Source: Cruorifilaria tuberocauda | Taxonomy: Eukaryota; Nematoda; Chromadorea; Rhabditida; Onchocercidae | Direction: 5' to 3' | Assembly (NCBI GenBank): GCA_013365365.1 | Contig: JABVXU010000301.1 | Coordinates: 1-64,000 of the forward strand | DNA: 64,000 nucleotides | Shown: positions 1-12,065 of the stretch, piece by piece | How the letters are laid out: each line of letters starts with the position of its first letter | Position numbering within the stretch: position 1 is the first letter of the stretch | Position numbers and translations under genes: made by a program | The notes under the pieces: generated by a model | The model's input: the letters and a program-made list of their open reading frames with translations, nothing else | Database searches by the model: none | Told to the model about the DNA's origin: nothing

Positions 1-3000
1 GGTTACTAAATATAAGTAATGAAAAATACAAAAATTGTATTTCCATGATATTTAAGTAATTATTTATGCAATGAATGACTGTAATAGCTTTTCTTCCTTT
101 CTTTTTATCTGCTAGAAATGTGTTAGTATTCAAAAAATTTCGTAAATTTTTAAGAAAAGAAAAGAGGAAATTTTCAAGGTTAATGACATTTTTACTGTAA
201 AAATATAAAGAAATCGTTCTTTTTATGGTTAAAAAATTGGCTACCAATGACCGAAGTATTAAATCATAATAATGATGAGAGAGTTATTTGAGCAAATTCA
301 CTTTAATTAGTAAAAATTTCATTTCTTTCTACAAAGAGAGAGAGAGAGAAAGAGAGAAAAAATGAGAGGGAAATAAACACTTTTGTATTTATTTCTTTCT
401 TCAATTCAGATATAAATTATAGTGAAATATTTAATTTTCATTTATAAATAACCAAATGAGTAACATTGTTAGCAGAATTGAAATATAGCAAGAGATTGTT
501 GAAGTATATTTGGAAGAATAATCATTGTTTACTTATTTACTTGTTAAGTAAAGATTGGATAGAAATCAACTTCACATACTAATCTTATATTAATACATAT
601 ATTGATAAATGTCTTTGAGGTAAGAAAAAATTTGGAAGTTTTCAAAATAAAAACTTTTATATTTGTCAATTATTTGCTTACTTATTTCGCTTACTTGTTA
701 CTTAATTGTGAAGTAAATCAAGAAATAACTCAGATTAATTTCATATATTATTCTTGTATGAGAATATGTTACTGGATACTTCCAATTTACAAACTAGAAA
801 TGATACCAATTCTTTTGCTACAAAATATGATATGATATATACTTAACGAAGAATAAAAACATTTAAGCCAAATGACAAGAAAAGTTATGATAAAAAACGC
901 TATAAATGATTGTTTCGATATCATTTATTGACGTTTAAGCAGCTAAGTAAACTATCAGCTTCTCCTATCACATTACATCGCCTATTTTTTAGCTTTCAAT
1001 ATAACTCGCCATTTTATATTGTGAGAAATTTATTAAAAAGAGAGAGAAGAGAAAAAAGGAAGTAATTGGATAATACTTATATTTGCTATGTATGAATTAA
1101 CAAATTATTTTCCAGTTAATTTTGTAACTTAGTAAAAAAAATTTTTGTACAGAAAATGTTTTTACAAATGCAAGTAAGCATTTCTTTTTATTTATTTACA
1201 AGAAAAATTAACTTTTACTAACAAGTAATAACTTTCTAGAGATAATAGATCGATTTCTGCAAATTATTGATATCAATAATCTGTTATCAATTTACTGTAT
1301 GATATTATATTATTGTATGATATTTCAGTGACCAAAAAAAAAGAGAAAAAAGTTAATTAGTTCATTTATTATTACTAAATAGTTAAACTAAAATTAAATT
1401 TATACTTTGAATTTTACTAACAAAGCATTATATTACAAATGACAGGTAGCAATATAATATAATTAACTTTTTTGAAGATTTTTCGTAATAATAAATGATG
1501 TCAATAAAAAATAAAAATAATACAAATAAGTGACAAACTTGTTTTAACTGTGCTAATAGCATATTCATGAATAAATAAATTATACTTTGATATAAATTAA
1601 CAAAATGTTAACTTCACTACTATTCATAAAACAATAAATGCATTAAAAGTGTACTTATTTGAAACCTATATGAAACTTTGATTAAAACTTAGATTAAACT
1701 CATTTGAAAAAGTTTAAGAAACTAAGCAATAATTAATTTTAGGCACAACAAATTTTTGGGAAGATATATATATAATCAAAAAAGTGATAAAAACAGTAAA
1801 ACTGAATTACACTATAAGAGCAAAATTTTTATCTAAGAAATAAATTTCGTTTATTAACTGTTTTTATTTTGTTAACTAAGCCGAACTGTTTATTATTAAT
1901 GCTATTAACTTTGACTATTAACTGGAGCATTTTGATTTAAAAAAAAAGGAAAGATATGATATCAATCGATGATAACTGACGTAATTGGAATAATCCTATA
2001 CTAATTAGATAACTATAATAATCGTAATAATTCAGAAAACCATATGATTTAAGCATGCTAGCATAAATGATAAGTGCAATAAAATTTTTCAGATAACTGA
2101 AACCCTATGTTCTCCATAACCGATCTATTGTTTTAAACATTATGATCATTGATAAGAAAATAGCCGATAATATTGTCCGAATTTTTAGCATACATAAAGT
2201 TGCTATGATTAATTATTGGCTTATTACGTACAGCCAATCACGCTGACACTTTTTGAAATTACAATATCAATTATTGAGTTAATATTTGAAGTTAATTTAA
2301 TTGTATACAAAGTTTCTGCAACTAGTTATTACGTCAAATGTGCTGCATTAATTATCAATATAATAGCACCTGATATAATCACTTTGCGACACAATGCTAA
2401 AACCATTCTTTTTTAATTTCTGATGCAAAAATTGCAAATCGTACAGTTCTTTATCTATTTCATGCAACATGATGAGATGATAAGATAATGATAAGGAATC
2501 AAGTAATTTCACATTTAACCTAACAAAGAATAAGTTGTGGGAAAAGCTGCTATATGTTCTTTCACACAAAACCGATTAAACTTTCATGTAGCCAATGGAA
2601 CAATTTGTTAATTTATGAAATTATTGCATTTGAAGAATTATATGTAAGGAAGAAAGCTCTGAATAATTTTAATTAGAAGCATAATTAACTTTACTTATCT
2701 TAATAACTTATTATAATAAGAAATATTTAACAACAAAAGAATGATTACATCACCGTCATTGTTTTATAATCATTGCGTAATTCGTGTCATTCTTGACAGT
2801 GGACATATTTCATATGGATCGGGTCATCTTTAAGAAGGTCACTGAAGTGGAAACGGATTGTTGATAATGATTATAACGACGATTACAATAATGATAGCGA
2901 TAATAATGATAGTGATAAGAGCGATGATGATAAAACACTAATTATGATGATGATGGCAAAAGCATTTTTTGTTTTTTGACTCTTTCGAAACTTCCACAAA

Positions 3001-3455
3001 TACTTTGCATTAAAGCTTTTGAAAAGCAAAAGTTTGATGTCAACAATGAATATACAGTTAAAATATTATATGATATATATTTAAAAGTTTTTATACTTTA
3101 AAAATAATTTGCATCTTTGAATTTTATTAAAATTTTATTTGAGAATTTTGAAATTTTACGATAAAATGAATAGTAGAACGACAAAAATGTAATGAAAACT
3201 TTGAGCAAAATATGCAATTTCGGAATTGAATTAAAAAATTAATTAGTAAATAGATGAAATTCTTAACTATTTATAAAACAATAATTATGATACTGTAAAA
3301 TGATTATCAGTACATTGCCTAGTATTTCAAATATCATTATACTTTCTAAAGAAAAAGAGAGAAATAAACCTTATTTGATTTCTTCTCCCAGTATTGTTTA
3401 ACTGTTAAATATTTATCATAGTTATCAAAGTTATGCTCTGGGAGACATTTTTTAA
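1..3455. other. AT-rich non-coding stretch
   Basis: No convincing exon is visible on either strand. The stretch is very AT-rich, with a short GA run near 338-356 and an imperfect GAT/AAT trinucleotide tract at about 2867-2955. Open frames at 602-835 and 2216-2569 are low-complexity and lack splice or start context. It could be the region downstream of the minus-strand exon ending at 3456. Confidence 0.5.
2867..2955. repeat. Imperfect GAT/AAT trinucleotide repeat
   Basis: About 90 bases are dominated by degenerate gat/aat units on the plus strand, such as gataatgat, agtgataag and gatgatgat. No coding frame is supported. Confidence 0.6.
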
Positions 3456-3523
3456 TTAAACATCTGCTAGCTGATCATACATTAATGAAAATATTCTTGG
3501 CTCAAACTGGTACTTGTACGAAG
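3456..3523 (-). CDS. Candidate terminal exon, unrecognised protein
   Basis: On the minus strand an acceptor (gagtttag) is followed by 2 bases and 21 sense codons, then TAA. The peptide begins SYKYQFEPRIFSLMYDQL and has the mixed composition of real protein, unlike the K/N/I/F-rich translations around it. It needs an upstream exon ending in phase 1, and I did not find that exon with certainty. It may be the last exon of the long-intron minus-strand gene whose other blocks lie at 5-14.5 kb, or chance. Family unknown. Confidence 0.3.
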
Positions 3524-5101
3524 CTAAACTCAAGTATTATTTTAATTTCTAAAATAAGCCTTAATTCTCATATATATACTTAAACATTTATGCAGCGTTG
3601 CTTGAGCTTATTTTTCACTTTTCAAAAAATTTTGGCATGTTGAATAATAATTATATTAATTGACCCTGATATACTTCGTAATAATTACTCTTTATCGTAA
3701 CAACTATTAAATGGGAAAAAAATAAGCGAATTATATTCCAACTGTATTAATAAATTTTAATTTAGCAAAGTATATGATACTATAGAAACTTAAATAATTA
3801 AGAAAAAATGTACTAATAATAATGTAAGCTGAAAAGTATTTACTTAAAAATGGATAAAGCAGAAGGGAAAGTAGGAGATAGAAAAAAACAAATGATTAAA
3901 ACTGAAATTTTATTATTCAAAATTACTGATAAAAAAATAAGTGATAAAATGGATGATAATGATAAATGATAAAATAAGTGATAAAATGGAAGTAATGTAA
4001 TGAATGATATTTCCCAATTTCAGACATTACAATGATTCGATTTTCCTAATTTCATTTGCGCAGTTAGTAATAATAATTCATTTTATTAATGCTGCACGAA
4101 TTGTTATAAAAATATGTTTATTAAAATTACTGATAAGAGTTATCACCTAATGATAACAAAACGCATTCTATCTGAGATCAATTATTTGAAAATAAATACG
4201 TTGAAAAGATATTGGTGGAAGAAGAAGGGAAAGGAAGAAATTTTAATTTGGTAAGAGAAAGAAGGAAATTTAAAATAAATTTTAGAAAGAGAAGAGTGTT
4301 CGTTGGAAATGATGTGAAAGAAAAGAAGCGAAGAAACGATGATGAGAGAAATATGCTGTCAGAAAAGAAAAGAAACAAAAGGCATACAAGCAAAAAATAA
4401 AAAATTCCCACAGCTCTTTCTCTTTCCTCCTCTCTCTCTCCCTCTCTCTCTCTCTCTTTCTTCCCTTTTTCCAGTTTATCAACAAGTTCCTCTTTTTTAA
4501 GCTTAATTAATTTCATTGTTAATTGAATTTTTTTTCAAATGAATTCTAAAATAATTTTTAAAATAAAAAAGGATTGCAAGCAACTGAAAGAATTAACAAA
4601 TAGCAATCGATAACGTTGTGATAATTTGACTTTATTAATTATACCAAAGTCGCATATTTTCCGATGTTAAAATTTGAAATGGAAGAAAAGTGACATTTTA
4701 TGGTTTATCAATCGATAAGCTTAAAATAAAGACTATATATCAGATTGATTATGAAAGTTGTCGAAATTAATTTTTAAGAAATTTCAAATTTTCACTTTTT
4801 TCCCTTTTCGCTTTTATTAGAACTTAACAATTAGCCTAATCAATTTAGCCTTATTCAAAATTCTAATCTTAATTTTTTTTAAGTGAGAAAAATTTTGTTG
4901 AATGATTGAAATAATTTTTCATTTCATTGAAAAATAATTTTTTCAGTCAAAATTAATAAGCGAAAAACATAAAGCCGAAAATCCCAATTTTTAGTTTTTT
5001 CAGGAATTGAAATTAGATTTTACTTATGTTAAGCATGTTATCAATAATAATTATTATTCAACGGTAAAGAGGAGAAAAGAACATAACTAACATAACTTTA
5101 C
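3524..5101. other. AT-rich stretch with pyrimidine/GA tract
   Basis: This is probably intronic or intergenic. It contains a CT/GA microsatellite at about 4415-4471. The minus-strand open frame across that tract (4178-4516) begins with a plausible lysine/glutamate-rich peptide but dissolves into the repeat, so I do not call it a gene. Confidence 0.4.
4415..4471. repeat. (CT)n/(GA)n microsatellite
   Basis: Near-perfect run of tctctctc with interruptions on the plus strand. It produces arginine/glutamate-repeat open frames on the minus strand that I treat as artefacts. Confidence 0.85.
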
Positions 5102-5133
5102 CTGATCTAATTTGAACATCTGATCTGATTTGA
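5102..5133 (-). CDS. Candidate 32-nt microexon
   Basis: Minus strand: the acceptor tttcatttttag is followed by 32 bases and then a donor AG|GTAAAG. Read with an incoming phase of 1 it encodes KSDQMFKLDQ and leaves in phase 0. Both splice sites are good, but the block is too short to be convincing alone. It is listed because it lies on the same strand as the other exon-like blocks between 3.4 and 14.5 kb. Confidence 0.25.
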
Positions 5134-7193
5134 CTAAAAATGAAATGAAAATATTCTATGTGAGAGAAAAACAATGGCAGTGATTTGCCAGATATGGAAA
5201 ATAAATGATAAAGAGAATGGAAAAAGGGTTGAAAGTTGGAGGAATGAAATATGATTGGATGAAACAGCAAATGAAATGAAATATAATTACAAACTTGAAA
5301 AGAGAAAAGAACAAAAAGAGAGTAAAACCGGAATACATTTCAATTTTTTAAAATTTAATAGCAAAATTTTGCAAATTTTGTTTTTTCTTGTGATCAATGT
5401 GATCAGTCATTATGCGAAATTTCCTCTTAGCATTCAAAATATTTAATTTCGAAATGGTCAGTGAGTGAGATTGCAGGTTTAGTCATATGACATAATAAAA
5501 GTGATACTAAACAGTTGAAAGTTTAACTGTAAGCTTTATTTGAATGGAGTAAGGCCTAGTTTGGGCTATCATTGTAGGCTAAGCTTCAAATAACATTTTA
5601 GTACATCCCCTTTTTTTTCACTTTTTTTACTTTTGCACTCTTTGTGATTTCATAGGGATAAAAAAATTGAATAAAACGTGAATTTAATTTATTTGAATCG
5701 ATCCTAACGATTGCTGAAATTTCATTCGAACATGTTGAAATGCATGATCATTAATTGAATTATAGTTAAATTCAATAGTTTGCAATTGTTGATGAAAAAT
5801 TATTAATTGTTTTTGTCATTTGTTTGCAATTAAAGATCACTCATTAATATGTTTGTTTGCAATTACTGAAATTTAAATTAGTTTTTCAACTCTTTTTTAT
5901 TTAAATCATTCATTGAAATCATGTTTTGAGCTATGCTGTATTTTTTTTTCTTAGTATTAATGAATAAAAATAATGAATAGATATTAACTTAATAGAGTTA
6001 ATAAAGAAGTATATTAAATGAAGTAAATGAATCATAAGGTAGTCAAGTTAAAAAATGACGAAAAGTGATTAGGTAAAGATATGAGAAAAAGAATTAAGAA
6101 AGTGTTGTGATGCGTGAGTGCTACTAATCCTATAAAAAATTTAAAAGGAATTTTATTTTTCTAACAACAAATAGGAAGACAAATAAATATCGCTACAGAT
6201 AAGATCTATGCAAATAAGCATCTATGCAAATATGATGAGTGAGGAAGAAGAAAAGATTTAATTAAAACGATGAAAGCTTGTGTAAATATTTGCTGCTTGC
6301 TTATTTTTGACATTTTGAAATAAAAAACAGTGGAAAGTAAATTTGTTAATTTTTAAATTAAGAAAGTATTAAATCAATAATAATCTGTTTCATCTTTTTT
6401 CGAAATAATTTCGAATAATTGTTTAGATTCTTTACCTTTACCAGTTAAAAATATTACTTTCATTACTAATACTCTTTGGAATTTGCATGAATATTTATTA
6501 GTATATGTGTTTATACTTATCATTGTACTTTTATAGTCTTATCGTAATAATTAATTGAGTATTTGATTAGATTGTTGGCAAAAAATACGCAAATTACTGG
6601 GTAGTAGTATTAATGAATAAACAACATTAGATAATAAACATCTAAAGGTAATTTGTTAAAATTATTTTGTTTCAGTAGTATCTGTGGAATAATTGAATAA
6701 ATATTTCAAAGGATTTTAAGCACAAAACTTTGTTGGAGAAATGCAAAAAATAAGAACAAATGCAATCAATTTAAAATTTTATCAAAAAAATTAAAAAATT
6801 ACTCGCAAAACAAAAGCAAAAAAGGGTAACCAACAAATGTTTTTAAATAAAAAATATATTTTAAATCTTTTTAAAATTTTAATTTAGCCACGCATTACTT
6901 ATGAAAATCTCAAAAATTGACATTTTACTAAAGTTTTAATTAACTTGAACGATGTACTTTTAAATTAAATAGTTTTACAGAATTAAAAAATACTTAAATT
7001 TTAATATAATGTAAATTTCAATCGAATATAATATCAAATATAATACTCATATAATTAAATATCAAATATGACACTAATATAATGTGATGTAATATAATGC
7101 AATGGAATTTAATGTAATTTTAATAGGATATAAAATTTAAATTTTAGTTAATTAGTTTAGAAGAGAACAATGAGAACTTGAAAATGAAATGAA
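5134..7193. other. AT-rich stretch, nothing recognised
   Basis: No open frame with coding-like composition is seen on either strand. It is compatible with intron or intergenic DNA on the minus strand. Confidence 0.4.
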
Positions 7194-7377
7194 TTAAAAT
7201 TTTAAGGAAGGAATGGAAATAGCGAACCTGTTATGGAAGGTTGTTACGACAATACGTTTCTCGATTCCAAGTGATTCGGATGGATAGTACCATGGGATGA
7301 AATTTTGTTGAAATCCCATCAATTCTGCCGTTATGGTTGCCATTTCCAATTCTTTATAAATTACAAATATTAATTTT
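7194..7377 (-). CDS. Exon of unrecognised minus-strand gene (probable 3' exon)
   Basis: Minus strand: the acceptor ctttctcag at 7378-7386 is followed by 1 base and 60 sense codons ending in TAA at 7196-7194. The peptide includes YKELEMATITAELMGF, FIPWYYPSESLGIE and IVVTTFHN, a clearly protein-like composition in a background of AT-rich noise. The incoming phase (2) matches the donor of the block at 8986-9053. An alternative donor (AACAG|GTTCGC at 7228) is weak, so a terminal exon is preferred. I do not recognise the family. Confidence 0.45.
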
Positions 7378-8985
7378 CTGAGAAAGTAATTGAAAAGTTG
7401 AAATGTTATTAAATACTTTTACAAATGCAAAACTTGAGCTTCCTTTTAGAATACTTGAGATAAAATTCATTTGTCATAATCATTAACATTTAATGCAGTA
7501 ACAGTTGAAATGAGTTAAATAATTAAATTCAAAACTGTACCTGTCAAATTAATCAAATGCTAACACTTTTCGCTATATTGTTAAATTTTAATTGAATTTG
7601 TAAAAGTTGAAGTGAACGGAATAATTGTTACAATTTTGTACGAAATTTTATAAAATACTGAGAAACTGAAATGTATGCTTATTCGATGAGATAGAATTGT
7701 CAATTTCTAACCGGCAGCCGATAAAATCATCTTTTCAAGCTAATTTTAATCGCATACTTGCTGTTAGCTTTGTTTTCCTTTTCCTTTACTTAACTTAAAA
7801 AATGTATTAAATTCCCCAAAAGAAAAAAAAAGTACTTACAATTGGAAGCAATAATTGCAAATAGAAATTGCGATGTTGCAGAGAACTAAACGAAAGAGGA
7901 AGTGGTATTACTTAAGAAATGAAATAATCGAAATAATCATTTTTTGTTTAATTAAAAAATGGTAACAAATAAAAATTTTAAGTATAATAGCAATAGCTAT
8001 TTGATTTGGTTTCAAAATTTTCCATAAATTAAAAATTAGAAAGGATCTGATTATTATTTAACGGCAAATTTTTGACTTATTTGAAAGTAAATCCATTTTA
8101 ATATTTGCAAGGTAAGTCTATTTAGTTTTAACTAAATTAATACTAAAAAACGGAGTTCGTTATCTTCTGCTGAATTTTATATTAGGATGAATTCAGGTTA
8201 CAAGTAAGTTGCATTATAAATTGTCTTAATGAGCATTTCACTGAATCTCGATGAATGGGTGGTTGCTTGTTTCGTTGATTTATTGTTGTTTTGAATTAAT
8301 GAAATTTAAATTCGAATGATTTCTATATCTAAAATTAAATGAATCATAGAATATTCAAGACAACTGGCAACAATAACAACACATCCGGCCAAGAAGCTAC
8401 TTAGTACAAATTGGTACAAATTTTACAAATAAGACGAGAGAATTGAAATTAGCCAATGGATTATTATTTGTTTAGTGAGTATTAATCGTAATGAAAATTA
8501 AAAGTAATTATTGAAGTTAATGAAGAATTTAGTATTAATTCAATTTCAAATTGTTGCTAATACTTAAAGTGAAGAAATTCAATAAATTTTTTCAACTTTA
8601 ATTTAAAAAATTCATTATTTATCTTTAATTGTTTGGCTTAAATATATTCGTATTCTATCTTTCATCCTATTTTGATAAATAAAAAAGAATATACTGTATT
8701 GATATATTGATAAGGTAAAACATATTTGGATACAGTAGTTGAATAGATTATATAAGTGGAAAGAAACTGCCGAAAGTCGAACAGCAAATATTGTGATTGT
8801 TGTTTGATTAAATTATTTACAGTGAATGAGTGGGCACAGTCGAACAATGAACGATTATTCCAGCATAAGTCAACAAGATGAATGAATTCAATCTTTCAAG
8901 TTTCAGTGCTTTGAGAAATTGAATGAATTGAAGAAGGAAAAGTGAGCAAATTCATTCTCACAAACTTTTTCTTGTTGCATCTCAC

Positions 8986-9053
8986 TGAAAAGTCATTTCA
9001 TTTTTATAGCACTCTGGAATCATCGCTTGGAAGTCGACTACACTCTTCTTATC
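8986..9053 (-). CDS. Internal exon of unrecognised minus-strand gene
   Basis: Minus strand: acceptor caactaatag, then 22 codons plus 2 bases, then donor CA|GTGAGA. The peptide is DKKSVVDFQAMIPECYKNEM followed by TF. It enters in phase 0, matching the donor at 9374, and leaves in phase 2, matching the acceptor at 7377. Three blocks agreeing in phase is the main support. The plus strand also offers an open frame between an acceptor and a donor here (about 9010-9090), so the strand call is not certain. Confidence 0.4.
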
Positions 9054-9373
9054 CTATTAGTTGCTCATAGCTACAATCCTTTACGACACATGTAAGCTTT
9101 AAGCTATGCTATCATCGTGAGTTGGAAATATTCAAATATTCAACACTGATATATATTTTAACTTAATAATTCATTAGTTAAAATTTAAAGCTAAGAGAAG
9201 TCCAATTTGAAATTAAAATATAACAACAAATTTAATGAGTAAGCATTCATAGGAATTAAAAAAAAATCACTTACTGTGTATGAGGATCAAATTTAATCCG
9301 CCATAAATTCAAGTAGCATCTATGTTATTAACGGATCGTTGAAAATCCAGTCAGTCGTATAATCTAAATATAC

Positions 9374-9448
9374 CATCACGCTGATCTCCACCCCTTGTAA
9401 CACTTTTATTGTACTTTCAGAGCTGGCATTTATCACTTTTTCAGGATG
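9374..9448 (-). CDS. Internal exon of unrecognised minus-strand gene
   Basis: Minus strand: acceptor attgttag, then exactly 25 codons, then donor ATG|GTATAT. The peptide includes HPEKVINASSESTIKVLQG. The same frame continues open past the donor to a TAG at 9320. Phase 0 in and phase 0 out fits the next block at 9053. The upstream partner exon is not resolved. Function unknown. Confidence 0.4.
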
Positions 9449-10020
9449 CTAACAATACTGGAATCGAATTACTGGCGAAGTGTGATAAAAGATAATATCT
9501 TCGATGATAATATTTTCGAGATTACAAAATTAGGAATTAAATAAATGAGTATTTATGACAAAATGTTCCAATAAATGAGAGTTTATCGCATTTTTTTATA
9601 GAATATTCCAATTTTTTTTTTGTTATCGTTTTATTATCCTTGATTTAATTGTTGCCAAAATTTCTTAAATGATCTTTGAAAAGAGGTCAACTTGAAATAA
9701 ATGTTTTTTTTTGCCTTTCTTGGATTAATACGATATTTGTCTTTTTTTCCTCTTCTCCGATTGTTTTTATATTTCACAAATAATCTTTTGTAAAACCTTA
9801 AGGCAAAAAATTTTGGAATTTCAAAAAAAAGTCAATGCCACTCTGTATTTTAGGTCAAGGTAAAAAAATTGAAGTAATAACTGAAATTATTAATTGTTCT
9901 AATAAATGAAAGAGTTTTTCAATTCCTATGACGAATGGTCTGATGACTCAGAGCAGATGCTTTTCTTCTCGATGATTAAAGCATTGTTAAGTGAATGAAT
10001 TCAATTATAACTATCATTCG

Positions 10021-10258
10021 TTAATGTTCATTTTCTTCAAGCAAATTGGAAAGCATTTCGGGAAACAGTGGAGGACTTTTTTCTGAAAAGGAAAATAAAA
10101 CAGCAACCGGATGAAATTCCTTTTTATTGGAAGTCATTTCCTTTGGACAAAAAATTTTTTTCCCTTTTTCCGACAAAGATTACATCAATACTTTTTTCTT
10201 TCAAAATCAACTTTCAGCTTTTCAGCCCATTTCTTTTCTTCCATCCGACCAATTTCAT
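10021..10258 (-). CDS. Exon-like block with an in-frame TGA, unrecognised
   Basis: Minus strand, in one frame. After the acceptor aaatctctccag come 2 bases and codons for EIGRMEEKKWAEKLKVDFER, then KK and a TGA at 10187-10185. The same frame is open again to a TAA at 10021 and includes EFHPVAVLFSFSEKSPPLFP and EMLSNLLEENEH. Either an intron (donor AA|GTATTG at 10191; acceptor ending AAAAAAG before 10075, phase-compatible) removes the stop, or the TGA is read through or the copy is damaged. The entry phase matches the donor at 11927. Family not recognised. Confidence 0.4.
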
Positions 10259-10512
10259 CTGGAGAGATTTTAGTATCATTTAAACTTTCAACCACTTCAA
10301 AAACTGAATTTTAAATTGAAGCATAAATTTGGAAGTTTTTGAAATTTTTTCTACATGTGATAAACATCGGTTAAATTGGTAATAAAAAATTGAGAAAAAA
10401 TAAATTTTCAAAGCTACTAAATAAAGTTATTTTCTGTTACCACTTTCTACAAAATGAAAAATATTCAAGTAGAACTGATTAGAAAAACTACATACAAATT
10501 GCTGAAAGAATG

Positions 10513-10552
10513 GAGAGAAAGAAAGAGAGAGAGAGAGAGAAATAAAGAGAGG
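10513..10552. repeat. (GA)n microsatellite
   Basis: Run of gagagagaga with one interruption on the plus strand. It generates an Arg/Glu-rich open frame that is not a gene. Confidence 0.8.
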
Positions 10553-11926
10553 AAAATAAAAAAAGAAGGTGGAGAAGAACTAAAGAATTCACGATTCTTT
10601 CTGATAGTTGAAAATTGCTGCAAATGTATTAAAATTTATTTCATTTAATTATTTAATTTAAATAATTACAAATCACCTTTTTTTCAGTTCGAATACTTCA
10701 TCATTATTTATTTTAACTGCGATATCTTCTGATAACATTTAGTACTAACATTAATTTCTTTTGTAATATTACACAGTTGTATATTACGTGAATTTCTATT
10801 ATAGAAATTAAAGACATTTATCACTTATCATTCTTGTTATTCGCAAATTGATATAGCTATACTGAATTTTAAAATAATAATTTTCATTTATTTTCCATTC
10901 AAGTTATCAATGGATTGTTTCTTGATGCTTGTTGGAACTAACTTTCTATTGTTAGAAAAATTTGGAAGTGCAATGCAATATGATTGAAAGCTTTAAACAA
11001 GTGTGATATACGATATTTATCATAAAACTTTGAGCAAGAAAATATAATTTACAATAAAATATGAAATGGTTAGAAATAAAATTTTATGTTTCGTGAAATA
11101 TAAGTTTTTGCGGAAAAAAGTATGGAATAATTTTAAAATTACAGTAAAAGAAAAACCAGAAGAAAAAAAAACAACACAAAGTAATACTTATGGTGTAAAA
11201 AAAAGAAGAACGTGAAGAAAGTGCATGAAAGTAGTACAAAGTAATTTTTAAATTACAGAAAACGAAATGAGTAGAAAGAGTAATTCTTAAGTTCACATGT
11301 TTCATGACAGGAAATTTCATTATTTCATTCAATATTTTCTAATTCGTTGATGAAAGTAATAAATCGATTAATTCAAAATTTAATATTGAAACCTTTTTGC
11401 AGTATTATAGGATGAATTTTTAACTGTATTACAGATATATGTTTGAAGTAAAAAAAAATTATTGAGAAATGTTCAAAAAAAATTTTTAAACATATTTGTT
11501 ATCCTAATTACCATTACAGATTATTGTTAAAATGATTCAAAATGCTCGTTTTTTCTCATTGATTATTGCTGATAGCAATACTGACATTCATTCGGTTGTA
11601 ATCATTTCCATATCAGTGATATTGATAAGCATTGCTGCAAATTATAATCAATCATTAAATCTTTCAAAACAATTTTAATTTTATAATAGCAAAATAATTA
11701 CAATACAGTAGGAGTAGAATTTAAGAATATGGTATTCATCTTTTCTAGTATTAATATTTTTCTTTTCATTTTTGAAACAAAAAATTGACGAATAGAATAA
11801 AGGAATGCGAATGAAAAGAAAGATTATCAGTAGTGATTATCAATGAATGCAATTATTCTTCCTTATTTTAACTTCCATTTTCTTTCTTTATTTCATTATC
11901 GTGAAACCAAAGAAAAAAGTTCTTAC

Positions 11927-12065
11927 TTTTATTTTGATAAGCTCTATTCAATAAAGATGATGTGAACCAATCCGGCAGTAGCAGCCTAGGAGCTAATTCT
12001 CCTTGACCTAATTGAAGTAAATTCCTAAAATGCGCAATTCTAACCGCAAGCTTAACACAATAGCG
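11927..12065 (-). CDS. Exon of unrecognised minus-strand gene
   Basis: Minus strand: an acceptor (attaaaag, or alternatively tgtgttaag with start 12050) is followed by 46 codons plus 1 base and a donor AAAA|GTAAGA. The peptide includes KLAVRIAHFRNLLQLGQG, ELAPRLLLPDWFTSSLLN and RAYQNK. The region is visibly less AT-rich than its flanks and the composition is protein-like. Its outgoing phase 1 joins the block at 10258, giving continuous QNK-NEIGRMEE. I cannot name the family; a charged mitochondrial or ribosome-type protein is only a guess. Confidence 0.5.

Noticed and set aside
4178..4516. 112-codon minus-strand frame
   Set aside because: Runs through a CT/GA microsatellite; the first residues look protein-like, but no splice sites or family support it.
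8334..8410. Minus-strand hydrophobic frame (FLAGCVVIVASCLEYSM) suggesting a channel helix
   Set aside because: No acceptor or donor in phase with neighbouring blocks, and no other channel signature nearby.
10068..10314. Two plus-strand frames of about 70 codons
   Set aside because: They lie opposite a minus-strand block with better composition and splice sites; Phe/Lys-rich noise.
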